This document shows, piece after piece, positions 8,831 through 17,145 of a stretch of 64,000 nucleotides of DNA. Position numbers and translations under genes: made by a program. The notes under the pieces were generated by a model, which was given only the letters and a program-made list of their open reading frames with translations, searched no databases and was not told the DNA's origin. This DNA is from Flavivirga amylovorans (GTDB lineage Bacteria; Bacteroidota; Bacteroidia; Flavobacteriales; Flavobacteriaceae), in the NCBI RefSeq assembly GCF_030540875.1, contig NZ_JAUOEM010000003.1, positions 1 to 64,000 of the forward strand, given 5' to 3'. How positions within the stretch are numbered: position 1 is the first letter of the stretch; each line of letters begins with the position of its first letter.

Positions 8831-10789
8831 ATGAATAAAATGATCATGCACCAATTACAAAAAAAAATACAGGGACTCACCCTGTTGTTATTGTGCTCTA
8901 TGGGGGCTATGGCACAAGCAGAGTATATTACCACATGGAACACGGAAAACTCTGGAACATCTAATAATAACTCTATAATCATACCAGCTATTGGCCGCTA
9001 TGATGTGGATATTGGTAATGATGGAAGTTATGAGTTGCTTAATCAAACAGGTACAATTACTATTGATGTTACAACACATGGTTATCTTGGGGGAGAGATA
9101 CAAATAGCTATGCGTAATGCAATTTCTGGAGCAGGAAATTTAGAGCGCATTTTATTTGGTATTGGTAGTACTGATGCCGAAAAAATAATCTCTATAGATC
9201 AATGGGGGAGTAGCATTGCATGGACTAGCATGGAGTCTGCTTATGCAGGATGTATTAATTTGGATGTGCTAGCTAACGATACGCCAAATTTAAGTATAGC
9301 AACAGATTTGAATCGTATGTTTTTTGGTTGTAGCTCAATGGTGGGGTCTTCGGTATTTAATTCCTGGGATGTCTCTAATGTGACTATTATGGCTAACATG
9401 TTTAATACAACGCCCTTCAATCAGCCTCTAAACAATTGGGATGTCTCTAGTGTTACTACTATGTTAACTATGTTTGAAAGAACTCCTTTCAACCAGCCTC
9501 TAAATACTTGGGATGTCTCTAATGTGACAAATATGAGAGGCATGTTTTTTAAAAATACAGCATTTAATCAACCTATAGATACTTGGGATGTCTCTAGTGT
9601 TACTAATATGTTAGCTATGTTTCAAGGAACTCCTTTCAACCAGCCTCTAAATACTTGGGATGTCTCTAATGTAACTCTTATGCAAGGTATGTTTCAAGAA
9701 ACTCCTTTCAACCAGCCTCTAAATAATTGGGATGTCTCTAGTGTGACAAATATGGGAGTGATGTTTTTTAAAAATACTGTATTTAATCAACCTCTAAATA
9801 CTTGGGATGTCTCTAATGTGACAAATATGAGAGGCATGTTTTTTAAAAATACAGCATTTAATCAACCTATAGATACTTGGGATGTCTCTAGTGTTACCAA
9901 TATGCAAGTTATGTTTCTAGGAACTCCTTTCAACCAGCCTCTAAATAATTGGGATGTGTCTAGTGTTACCAATATGGAGAGTATGTTTGCTTTTTCTCCA
10001 TTTAATCAACCTATAGATACTTGGAATGTCTCTAGTGTTACTAATATGGAGAGGATGTTTTCTGGTAATCCATTTAATCAGCCTATCGATGTTTGGGATG
10101 TCTCTAATGTGACTAACATGAGAGGCATGTTTTTTACAAATCCAGGATTTAATCAACCTATAGGTACTTGGGATGTGTCTAGTGTTACCGATATGCGAGG
10201 TATGTTTAATACAACTTCTTTCAATCAGCCTATAGATGCTTGGGATGTCTCTAACGTGACTAACATGAGTGATATGTTTTTTCAAAATGCTATATTTAAT
10301 CAACCTCTAGATACTTGGGATGTCTCTAGTGTTACTACTATGGAATCCATGTTTACAGATGCTTCAGTATTTAATCAATCTCTAGATTCTTGGGATGTCT
10401 CTAATGTGACTAATATGAGAATCATGTTTCGTGGTGCTTCAGCATTTAACCAAAATCTTGGTAGCTGGGATATAGATAACGTAACTGATGCAAGGGGTTT
10501 TTTAAATAACAGTGGTCTTTCAATTGCCAATTGGGATGCCACGTTAACAGGCTGGCATGCACAAGGTTTTAACAATTCTAATGTTGAGGTAGGTGCCAGA
10601 AGACTGCAATTTTGTAATGCACAAGCACAGCGTGAAGCTATGGAAACAGTTGGTATATTTACGTTTGTAGACGATGTTTTAAACTGTAGTACACCAATTA
10701 ATTTGAATGTAGACGCAAGGTTGCGCCATGGGAAACTTTTCTTAAATGGCAAAGAACAACCTATGGTTACTGGTAGAAATACGAACTAA
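8831..10789 (+). CDS. BspA-like surface protein with 16 DUF285 repeats
   Basis: The 652-residue protein has a signal peptide (about 10-30, ending 'AMAQAE'), a unique N-terminal domain to about 165, then 16 consecutive DUF285 units of about 24 residues with consensus FNQPxxxWDVSxVTNMxxMF. Units tend to alternate between 'SNVT' and 'SSVT' forms, suggesting amplification of a two-unit block. The C-terminus is a tail of the form DARxRHGKxFLNGxEQPM, nearly the same as that of the gene at 1-1674; no standard T9SS domain is present. BspA-like proteins are typically surface adhesins. The gene lies between the two copies of a 230-bp duplication. Confidence 0.9.
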   Translation: MNKMIMHQLQKKIQGLTLLLLCSMGAMAQAEYITTWNTENSGTSNNNSIIIPAIGRYDVDIGNDGSYELLNQTGTITIDVTTHGYLGGEIQIAMRNAISGAGNLERILFGIGSTDAEKIISIDQWGSSIAWTSMESAYAGCINLDVLANDTPNLSIATDLNRMFFGCSSMVGSSVFNSWDVSNVTIMANMFNTTPFNQPLNNWDVSSVTTMLTMFERTPFNQPLNTWDVSNVTNMRGMFFKNTAFNQPIDTWDVSSVTNMLAMFQGTPFNQPLNTWDVSNVTLMQGMFQETPFNQPLNNWDVSSVTNMGVMFFKNTVFNQPLNTWDVSNVTNMRGMFFKNTAFNQPIDTWDVSSVTNMQVMFLGTPFNQPLNNWDVSSVTNMESMFAFSPFNQPIDTWNVSSVTNMERMFSGNPFNQPIDVWDVSNVTNMRGMFFTNPGFNQPIGTWDVSSVTDMRGMFNTTSFNQPIDAWDVSNVTNMSDMFFQNAIFNQPLDTWDVSSVTTMESMFTDASVFNQSLDSWDVSNVTNMRIMFRGASAFNQNLGSWDIDNVTDARGFLNNSGLSIANWDATLTGWHAQGFNNSNVEVGARRLQFCNAQAQREAMETVGIFTFVDDVLNCSTPINLNVDARLRHGKLFLNGKEQPMVTGRNTN

Positions 10790-10808
10790 AGGAGATGGTA
10801 AGTAGTCT

Positions 10809-11033
10809 CCTTTTACATTAAGGAGAACATAGTTATTTATTAAAAGGAAAGACTCATTGACTTGGTAGCTTCACTTTTACAAAGCAATATAGTCAGTCCA
10901 CAACACCCTTAAGAATTACGAAAAACAAACATAACACGACAGTTATTTCTTAAATCGACCACTTATCGTTTAGTATTGTCATGTCTCAACTTTTGATTTT
11001 ACATTTAGTATTGCTATAGGCAACTAGCTATGG
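10809..11033. repeat. 230-bp direct duplication, copy 2
   Basis: Imperfect copy of 8359-8592 placed directly after the DUF285 gene. It carries a non-coding remnant of the 3' end of the second HTH-like gene, which shows that copy 1 is the likely ancestral site and that the DUF285 gene entered by duplication or insertion. Confidence 0.8.
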
Positions 11034-11064
11034 AATATTAAATTATTTAAACCTCAAAACCATT

Positions 11065-11583
11065 ATGGAACGATCCAGAATTATAAAAATAAAAAGAAGT
11101 AGAATAGATAGTTTGTTAAACTATATGTTATCTAAAACAAATGACTTTATAAAGAGTTGGTCTATTCATAATGACTATAATGAAAACACCCGTGTTTCTA
11201 AGTTTTCAAATACACAAGATGATCTTATAGACACCTATAGTTCTCTACAGATTAAATACCATATTAATACGAGCTGTATTTTAAAGGTCATGGACTATAA
11301 ATTAATTGAAAATAGTTCATTTAAGTATGAGAAAAGAAATGGTTTTAACGCCATTCCATGTCGATTTTATTATACACTTACAGATCGTAAACAAAAAATT
11401 GTAGATAAAGGCGCTTTGTTAGAATTAAGGAATTTTCCTTCTTTAAAAACGACTCTTTTTAATATTGAGATTCCGCTTAGAAACCACGGAAAAAGAATAA
11501 ATATTTATAGAGATGATACGCTTTTAATATCTCATTTGGTACCAACATCTGAAATGAAAACGAAATTTCACTCATTTATATAA
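11065..11583 (+). CDS. Hypothetical protein, 172 residues
   Basis: I do not recognise a family. The protein is basic and lysine/arginine-rich at its start, with no signal peptide or membrane segment, so it is probably cytoplasmic. The N-terminal third looks helical and the rest alternates beta-like hydrophobic stretches ('IPCRFYYTLTD', 'TLFNIEIPLRN'). It follows copy 2 of the 230-bp duplication and is followed by a hairpin terminator at 11699. Codon use and AT-richness resemble its neighbours. Confidence 0.6.
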   Translation: MERSRIIKIKRSRIDSLLNYMLSKTNDFIKSWSIHNDYNENTRVSKFSNTQDDLIDTYSSLQIKYHINTSCILKVMDYKLIENSSFKYEKRNGFNAIPCRFYYTLTDRKQKIVDKGALLELRNFPSLKTTLFNIEIPLRNHGKRINIYRDDTLLISHLVPTSEMKTKFHSFI

Positions 11584-11698
11584 AAGTAGTATCATATTCT
11601 TATCATTCATGTTTACTTATACAGATGTGCCTGATCGTTTAAATTCCTCAAAAGGTCTAATATTAGGTTTGAAGTCAGGTCTATATGGTTCACATCGC

Positions 11699-11730
11699 AA
11701 CCCCACTAGTAATAGTGGGGTTTCTTTGTT
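11699..11730 (+). terminator. Rho-independent terminator
   Basis: A 9-bp stem, aaccccact (11699-11707) with agtggggtt (11714-11722), is followed by a T-rich run. It is 116 bases downstream of the hypothetical gene ending at 11583. Confidence 0.8.
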
Positions 11731-11759
11731 TTTGGCATTTCTTTATATTTTAAAAAAAA

Positions 11760-12164
11760 TTGCTTTTTAGGGTAAAAATGGGTGAAATTACAGTAAGAAA
11801 TGTACGTAATTTGAAAGCTTCTATTAAATTAATTACTACTGAAAAACCAACTGCAGATGGGTATCCTGTTTATGTAAGGTTAAACAATAAAAGAGTGTCC
11901 TTTAAGAGAATCGAAAAGCCTCGTTTAACAAATGAGGATTTTAAAAAGATAGCCACGTTTGATTTAAGAAATAATATTACTTTAGAAGTGTATAGAGATC
12001 TTTTTTTATTTCTCTGTTATACGGGGTTAAGTTTTTGTGATGCTATCGATATAAGTATTTACAGAGTAACGTACAGCGATGCAACAATCTCATTAAAGAA
12101 ATGGATACTAACAATTAACTACCTTAAAACATATAAAAAACTATTCAAAAAAACAGTTTTGTAA
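11760..12164 (+). pseudogene. Truncated tyrosine recombinase (integrase) remnant
   Basis: The first part resembles the arm-type DNA-binding domain of Bacteroidota integrases ('ITTEKPTADGYPVYVRLNNKR'-like). It jumps directly to the start of a catalytic domain: 'LTNEDFKKIATFDL', then 'LEVYRDLFLFLCYTGLSFCD', where the Arg normally following 'TGL' is Ser. The core-binding domain between them and everything after the first catalytic helices (the His-x-x-Arg and Tyr motifs) are missing. It is therefore inactive: an internal deletion plus 3' loss. It marks the region as a former mobile-element site next to pseudogenes and the IbrAB module. Confidence 0.75.
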
Positions 12165-12238
12165 AATCCCATAAAACTTCTTTTTAGTCCCTCTTTTAAT
12201 ATGATTCAGCACTTTTTTTATCAAAGTAATCAAATAGG

Positions 12239-12943
12239 ATGAATCTTCGCTTTAAAATTAAGATAAAGATAGAATTGATACGGTTACAAAACATACAAGC
12301 AATCCTCTTTTTAGTACTAAGTTTTACCTGTTATGCTCAGGCTCAAATAACTGTAAACACTAATAAAACTGTCGTTGTTATAGCATGAGTTTGTCAGGCA
12401 ATGAAAACATCATGGCTATAGGAACCCATGAAGCCAATAATAACAGTACAAAATCGTGGCGTATACGCATATATAAAATAATTCAGGAGTATGGGTAGGA
12501 GCACATCAAACAAGGAAATGTGTTAACAGGTTATGTAAGCGTGTATAAAAACATATCAGGAAACTGGGAGCAAATAGGAAACGATATTGCAGGAGAACCA
12601 AAAGGTAATTTTTTAGGATGGAATATCAGTTTGTCCAATAATGGTACTACTGTGGCTATAGCAGCATATAAGAATAATAAAAAAGGAAAAAGACATGCGT
12701 ACGTCCGTATGTATCAAACCAAAGGAGGGACTTGGGTTCAAAGAGGTACAGATATAGACGGTAAAACAACGGGCTATGACGTATCAGGCTTTAATAATAT
12801 AAACTTAGGTAGGGATACAATCACCCTCCTGGGAGCCTATGATAAAGATAGTAGCCTAACATACACCAATTATAAACTATGTACGTGTGTATAAATGTAA
12901 CAGTTCAGATATATGGAAGCAGATAAATACAAATATATAAACC
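12239..12943 (+). pseudogene. Decayed secreted beta-propeller (FG-GAP-like) protein gene
   Basis: An ATG at 12239 opens a signal-peptide-like leader that stops at 12386. The frame then shifts, and 'SMSLSGNENIMAIGTHE' begins at about 12382. An in-frame TAG at 12496 interrupts it, and the same frame continues to 12897 with 'VYKNISGNWEQIGNDIAG', 'ISLSNNGTTVAIAA' and 'WVQRGTDIDG'. A further shift near 12880 would add 'YVRVYKCNSSDIWKQI' up to about 12943. These motifs match the N-terminal propeller of the protein at 17656-20793. At least two frameshifts, one nonsense codon and loss of the C-terminus show it is dead. Confidence 0.75.
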
Positions 12944-12947
12944 CTTG

Positions 12948-13096
12948 GGTGGTATAATTGAGAGTATAGGTTGCTCCGATCTTACTAAATATTGGATTTA
13001 TTAATTAATTATAATAACTATTAATGGTAAGATAAGAAGATCAAGTTATTGGTTGATTAGCTTTCGAGTCTTTTAGTGAGCAACCTATGTACCACC
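12948..13096. repeat. Imperfect inverted-repeat hairpin element, copy 2
   Basis: Outer block ggtggta (12948-12954) pairs with taccacc (13090-13096). A perfect 11-bp block ataggttgctc (12966-12976) pairs with gagcaacctat (13078-13088), and atcttac (12979-12985) pairs with gtaagat (13027-13033). Order and sequence of the blocks match the element at 1703-1836. It lies between the decayed propeller gene and the stub at 13126. Confidence 0.65.
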
Positions 13097-13125
13097 TGAT
13101 ACATAACAACTGAAAATATAAAAAC

Positions 13126-13164
13126 ATGAAAAGACAATTACAATTATCTGAGATTCAGGAATGA
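13126..13164 (+). pseudogene. Start-of-gene stub of a BspA-type surface protein
   Basis: Twelve codons read MKRQLQLSEIQE and then stop. The first seven match the starts of the LRR proteins at 23728 (MKRQLKL) and 24643 (MKKQLQL). The likely explanation is a deletion that left only the leader start and fused it to unrelated sequence. Confidence 0.45.
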
Positions 13165-13256
13165 AGAGACGCAGAGTTGAGTTTGGCTTAATGCGCCGTA
13201 AAGAAGCATTAAAATTCCTATCGAAAAGTCGAAATGAGTTCGTAAACAACATGTAA
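13161..13256 (+). CDS. Possible 31-residue peptide upstream of ibrA
   Basis: An ATG overlapping the stop of the stub at 13126 opens a frame of 31 codons, rich in Arg and Lys, ending 15 bases before the ibrA start. The part 'RRKEALKFLSKSRNEF' resembles the helix-turn-helix of small excisionase-like proteins ('RKEAxxFLxVSRxT'). It may be a small DNA-binding peptide, a leader, or a degraded gene. The evidence is only position and this weak likeness. Confidence 0.3.
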   Translation: MKRRRVEFGLMRRKEALKFLSKSRNEFVNNM

Positions 13257-13271
13257 TAATATTATATAATA

Positions 13272-14450
13272 ATGCCCAAAAACTATCGAGACGAAAACGT
13301 CTATATCTCAGCTAAAAAGCGTATGCAAGATATATTTAACACCTTTCCAAAGGTATATGTAGCATTTAGTGGCGGTAAAGACAGTACCGTTATGCTACAT
13401 TTAGCCTTAGAAATAGCCAAATCCGAAAACCGCTTACCACTTGATGTCTTATTTGTTGATTTGGAAGGACAATATGATACCACCATTAAGCATATTGAAG
13501 AGGTGGCTGTAAAAAAATCAGAAGAAATTAACCTACATTGGGTTTGTTTACCTTTAAACCTTAGAAATTCGGTGAGTGTTTTTCAACCACATTGGCGCTG
13601 TTGGGATCCAGAACAATCTGAAGCATGGATTCGTCCCATGCCACAACATCCTCAGGTAATATCAAACCCAGAACAGTATCCATTTTTTAAATATGGAATG
13701 GAATTCGAAGATTTTGTATATCAATGGGGCAATTGGTTTTCAAACGGCGAATTATCCACATGCTTATTGGGAATTCGGTCAGACGAAAGTTTAAATAGAT
13801 TCTTTTCGGTAACCACCAACGGTTGGCGCAGAAGAAACTGGATGAGTAAAGCGTCAGAAAACCTCATATTTTCATATCCTATTTACGATTGGCGAACCGA
13901 GGATGTCTGGCGTTATGTAGGCAAGAAAAAAATAAAGTATAATAAACTCTATGACTATTTTTATTTATGCGGAATCTCCATTCATAAAATGCGTATTTGC
14001 CAACCTTATGGAGATGATCAGCGTCAAAGTTTAGTCTATTACCACCAAATTGAGCCAGAAACCTGGAATAAGGTGGTAAGACGTGTTCATGGCGTTAACT
14101 TTGGTGCGTATTACAGTAAAACAGCTGTTCTTGGAAGAGTTAAGGTAATACTTCCCGAAGGCCTAACATGGAAAAAGTACGCTTATATTTTACTAGAATC
14201 CATGCCGGAAATCACCAGAAAGCATTATACAGGCAAAATCAAAACCTTTCTCAGATGGTGGGAGAATAATGGATTTTCTTTAGAGCTTATCCCAGATCAG
14301 GGCAACTTAAAATTAGAAAACTCAGGAAAGTTACCGTCTTGGAGAAGAATATGTAAATGTATCATTAAAAACGATTGGTGGTGTAGAAGTTTAGGCTTTA
14401 CCCAAACCAAAAATACATATAAAACTCTGTATGCTAAAAAGATAGCCTAA
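13272..14450 (+). CDS. ibrA: IbrA-like PAPS-reductase-family protein (DUF3440)
   Basis: The 392-residue protein has an N-terminal PP-loop ATPase domain of the PAPS reductase superfamily with SGGKDST at 33-39, then a C-terminal DUF3440 region ending near 'SWRRICKCIIKNDWWCRSLGF'. This two-part layout is that of IbrA, known from E. coli as a co-activator, with IbrB, of prophage-borne immunoglobulin-binding (eib) surface-protein genes. Enzymatic activity of IbrA is not established; the PP-loop suggests ATP-dependent chemistry. The stop overlaps the start of the ibrB-like gene by one base, so the two are co-translated. The pair lies among pseudogenes and an integrase remnant, consistent with transfer. 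Confidence 0.85.
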   Translation: MPKNYRDENVYISAKKRMQDIFNTFPKVYVAFSGGKDSTVMLHLALEIAKSENRLPLDVLFVDLEGQYDTTIKHIEEVAVKKSEEINLHWVCLPLNLRNSVSVFQPHWRCWDPEQSEAWIRPMPQHPQVISNPEQYPFFKYGMEFEDFVYQWGNWFSNGELSTCLLGIRSDESLNRFFSVTTNGWRRRNWMSKASENLIFSYPIYDWRTEDVWRYVGKKKIKYNKLYDYFYLCGISIHKMRICQPYGDDQRQSLVYYHQIEPETWNKVVRRVHGVNFGAYYSKTAVLGRVKVILPEGLTWKKYAYILLESMPEITRKHYTGKIKTFLRWWENNGFSLELIPDQGNLKLENSGKLPSWRRICKCIIKNDWWCRSLGFTQTKNTYKTLYAKKIA

Positions 14451-15058
14451 TGATCAAGAATATCGAACAAGAGGTCCTCTCTATTCTAAAGGAAAGTCAA
14501 GATATCCCAGAAGAAAACAAAACGGAGTTAATAAAGAAGGTCTTAGACGTCTGTAATCAATTTGTAGAACCTGTTTCACAAGTGTTGTGGGTACCCATAA
14601 ATACCATTATGCCAAATGCTTACAATCCTAATAAAATAGCCATGCCAGAAAAGCGTTTGTTACTCCGTTCTATGCTAGATCATGGCATGACTTTACCCTT
14701 AATAGTATCAGTTAAACAACAACAGCACTATATGTTGATTGATGGCTACCACCGTTGGAATCTCATTAAAAAAAGTAAAGTATTGCAGCGTAGATTAAAC
14801 CATAAAGTACCAGTAGTAATATTAGATCTTCCCAAAACAGAACAAATAGTGGCTAGCATACGGCACAATAGGGCTAGGGGAAAGCATCAAATAGCAGAGA
14901 TAAGCGAGGTAGTAAAAACATTATCAGTCAATGGGTGGTCGTCAAAAAAAATTATGGAAGCATTAGGGATGGATGCAGATGAGGTACTAAGACTTAAGCA
15001 ATTCAAAGGTCTTGGAGAATTATTTAAAGACGAAGATTATTCTCAATCATGGTATTGA
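14450..15058 (+). CDS. ibrB: IbrB-like ParB-domain protein
   Basis: Residues about 44-130 of 202 form a ParB/Srx-like N-terminal domain: 'VPINTIMPNAYNPN', then 'LLRSMLDHGMTLPLIV', then 'YMLIDGYHRW' (GYHRW at 99-103). The last replaces the usual GxRR box and is typical of this branch. A helix-turn-helix-like segment follows (about 150-185, 'EVVKTLSVNGWSSKKIMEALG'). IbrB works with IbrA in gene activation in E. coli. The start codon overlaps the ibrA stop (TAATG). The protein could bind DNA or act as a nucleotide-dependent partner of the PP-loop protein; neither is shown by sequence alone. Confidence 0.85.
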   Translation: MIKNIEQEVLSILKESQDIPEENKTELIKKVLDVCNQFVEPVSQVLWVPINTIMPNAYNPNKIAMPEKRLLLRSMLDHGMTLPLIVSVKQQQHYMLIDGYHRWNLIKKSKVLQRRLNHKVPVVILDLPKTEQIVASIRHNRARGKHQIAEISEVVKTLSVNGWSSKKIMEALGMDADEVLRLKQFKGLGELFKDEDYSQSWY

Positions 15059-15088
15059 GTTGTCATCTTATTGACTTTACCAATAAGT

Positions 15089-16129
15089 ATGAATACAAAA
15101 GAAAACACATCAGAAGAAATAGATTTAGGACAGTTATTCAAACTTATTGGTAATGCGATAAATACTTTTTTTAATCGTATTGCTTTTATTTTAAAAACGA
15201 TATTTCATCTTTTCATAGTTACTTTGCTGTTCTTTAAAGGTCATTTTTTAAAGTTTAGTTTGGCGACTTTCTTGGGTGTTGGGGTCGGAGGGTATATAGA
15301 TTATACAGCATCACCGCTCTATAAATCCGTTATGATTATTCAGTCTAATTTTAATAGTACGAGACAACTTTATAGTAATATTGATTTTTATAATCAGTTA
15401 GTAAAAAATCAAGAAACCAAGGAGCTATCTGAAGTATTGCATATATCCCAGTCAATAGCAAAAAGTATAAAAAATATAGAAATAACAGGAGTTTCAGATG
15501 AAATACAAAAACTAAAACAATTTGGCGAGTTTATTAAAAACCTAGATTCTGTAACATTAAAGAATGTAGATTATCAAGACTACTTGCAGGAGTTTAATGA
15601 TATAAATGCAGAATTTCACCAAGAAGTCCAAATAGAAGCTACAGCACCCGAAACGGCTAAACAATGCCAAAAAGGAATCGTTACATCTATAGAGAACAAT
15701 GAATACTTCAAACTTCAGAAAAAAGTTAATGAAGATAATATCATGGTCATAGACTCCATGATAAAGAAGCAGCAAAGGGAAATCAATAAATTACAATCGT
15801 TTTATAAAGAGATAAGACTCTTAGAAGCGCAACAACCGGTAGGAGCAACTAATATTAATTTAACAGATAACAAAATTGAGCGAATATCAGAAATAGAACT
15901 ATTTAATCAGATAAAAAAATTAAAAGAAGAGGAAGTAAAACTAAACATAGAGAAAGCAAAAACAAAAAGTACTGTTAATATAATTTCAGAATTTCCTGAA
16001 AGAGGAATATTGAAAAATGATTTTTTTTCTAAAAAAATAATCCAGATGCCACTCTTTTTTATAAGTGGGTTATTTTTAATATTAATAATGTATGTTTTTA
16101 ATAAGTACTTGGCCAACTACACTAAATAA
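15089..16129 (+). CDS. Orphan Wzz-like (chain-length-determinant-type) membrane protein
   Basis: The ATG at 15089 is preferred over an in-frame TTG at 15071. The protein (346 residues) has a hydrophobic segment at about 40-70, a long helical, Lys/Glu-rich and probably coiled-coil region of about 230 residues, and a C-terminal membrane segment near 320-340. Two membrane helices around a large periplasmic helical domain is the layout of Wzz/polysaccharide co-polymerases, without a tyrosine-kinase domain. No glycosyltransferases, Wzx or Wzy are nearby, so it is isolated. It lies only 30 bases after the ibrB-like gene and could be in the same transcript. Family assignment is by architecture, not by strong motifs. 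Confidence 0.6.
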   Translation: MNTKENTSEEIDLGQLFKLIGNAINTFFNRIAFILKTIFHLFIVTLLFFKGHFLKFSLATFLGVGVGGYIDYTASPLYKSVMIIQSNFNSTRQLYSNIDFYNQLVKNQETKELSEVLHISQSIAKSIKNIEITGVSDEIQKLKQFGEFIKNLDSVTLKNVDYQDYLQEFNDINAEFHQEVQIEATAPETAKQCQKGIVTSIENNEYFKLQKKVNEDNIMVIDSMIKKQQREINKLQSFYKEIRLLEAQQPVGATNINLTDNKIERISEIELFNQIKKLKEEEVKLNIEKAKTKSTVNIISEFPERGILKNDFFSKKIIQMPLFFISGLFLILIMYVFNKYLANYTK

Positions 16130-16211
16130 TAAACCTATCTGTTCACACTCAGCATTATTGCTAAAAACAAAATAAAGTAGCTAGAAAAGCTAGTTGGGGT
16201 AGGTTTATTTT
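16128..16211 (+). terminator. Long stem-loop after the Wzz-like gene
   Basis: aataaacctatc (16128-16139) pairs with ggtaggtttatt (16198-16209) over 11 of 12 positions, with a smaller hairpin inside the loop, and is followed by tt. The loop is long for a classical terminator, so it may be a structured 3' end. Confidence 0.4.
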
Positions 16212-16382
16212 GCATCAAGGCTAATGTTTTAGCATTCATTAACTCATATCAATTTTGCTTAAAACACAAACATAAAACACTAATCCCTTAAAACTTATAG
16301 TTAATCCCTAGGTTTCCCACTGTCGTAACATTTTATTTTCTTTTTGGTTCAGTTAGGCTTGTTTTGAGATAAAACAAGATAA

Positions 16383-16883
16383 ATGAGAGCACCATGGAAA
16401 CTATTACTACCGCTATTACTTATAGATTTACTTTCCTGTTCAACAAATGAAATGGAACAAAACCCAACTCAGGAAAAGATTGATTTAGCATTGGTAAATG
16501 AGAATGAATGGGACATATCTAATGCCATTTTAGAGGCTATAAATAGGCATCGGGAAAACATGGGAATAAACATATTATTAAAGGATACATCCTATGCAAC
16601 AGCTTATGCTGTTCGCCATAGTAAGTATATGGAAGCCACCAAAAGTGTAAACCACAACAACTTTTTTATTAGAAGTGCAGCCTTAAAAGAGAAAGGAGCA
16701 AAAGAAGTGAGTGAAAATATAGCCTATGGGTATAGCACAGCAGCAACAGTAGTGAACGCTTGGTTAAAAAGTGATGCACACAGGAAAGTTCTAGAAGGTA
16801 ATTTTTCGCATATAGGATTTGGAGTTATAAAATCGTCAGATGGCAGGTACTATTATACAACCCTATACTATAGTTTTGGCTAG
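16383..16883 (+). CDS. CAP-domain (SCP/PR1-like) lipoprotein
   Basis: The 166-residue protein has a lipoprotein signal ending 'LLSC' with Cys19 as the lipid site. A CAP domain follows (about 45-166) with the family's blocks: 'INRHRENMG', 'AVRHSKYM' (His near 80), 'NHNNF', 'VSENIAYG' and 'AWLKSDAHRKVLEGNFSHIGFG'. Bacterial CAP proteins are secreted or surface-anchored; their function is largely unknown. This one is likely held at the outer membrane. It stands alone, with 250 bases upstream and a hairpin (16895-16925) downstream. Confidence 0.85.
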   Translation: MRAPWKLLLPLLLIDLLSCSTNEMEQNPTQEKIDLALVNENEWDISNAILEAINRHRENMGINILLKDTSYATAYAVRHSKYMEATKSVNHNNFFIRSAALKEKGAKEVSENIAYGYSTAATVVNAWLKSDAHRKVLEGNFSHIGFGVIKSSDGRYYYTTLYYSFG

Positions 16884-16979
16884 TAAAAAATAAAGGAACG
16901 GCAGACTTCCTGCCACCATGGTTCCCGAACAAAAGCAAAAGACCCTTTTTTAATAGAGGTGTTCTATTTACTGACATAC

Positions 16980-17141
16980 CTATTGCTTAATGCCTCTTTT
17001 TATCTTTTTTAGAACATTGATGGATTGTTCGATTACCCATTTGATATTCCAACTTATCAATGCCGACACAACTAAAATTATCAATATCATTAGAATCATA
17101 AGAATACTAGGGGCTAAAACATTTTGGCTCAAAGCTTCCAT
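16980..17141 (-). CDS. Possible 53-residue single-pass membrane protein
   Basis: The frame starts at ATG 17141 and stops at 16980. Residues about 10-32 form one hydrophobic helix ('LAPSILMILMILIILVVSAL') followed by a basic C-terminus, compatible with a small inner-membrane protein. Its start is 4 bases after the stop of another tiny ORF on the same strand. No family is recognised; the call rests on the membrane segment and the tight spacing. Confidence 0.35.
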   Translation of the reverse strand: MEALSQNVLAPSILMILMILIILVVSALISWNIKWVIEQSINVLKKIKRGIKQ

Positions 17142-17145
17142 GATG

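Noticed and set aside
9941-10303. 120-codon minus-strand frame inside the DUF285 array
   Set aside because: It is a shadow of the repetitive coding strand, made of His/Ile/Arg repeats with no domain.
11640-11722. A tRNA-like or attachment-site-like stretch ending 'ggttcacatcgcaacccc' before the integrase remnant
   Set aside because: The sequence does not form a cloverleaf, no anticodon arm is visible, and its end is explained by the terminator hairpin at 11699-11730.
16895-16925. Nested hairpin after the CAP gene as a definite terminator
   Set aside because: Stems are short and the T-run is about 20 bases further on, so it is mentioned only as a possible structured end.
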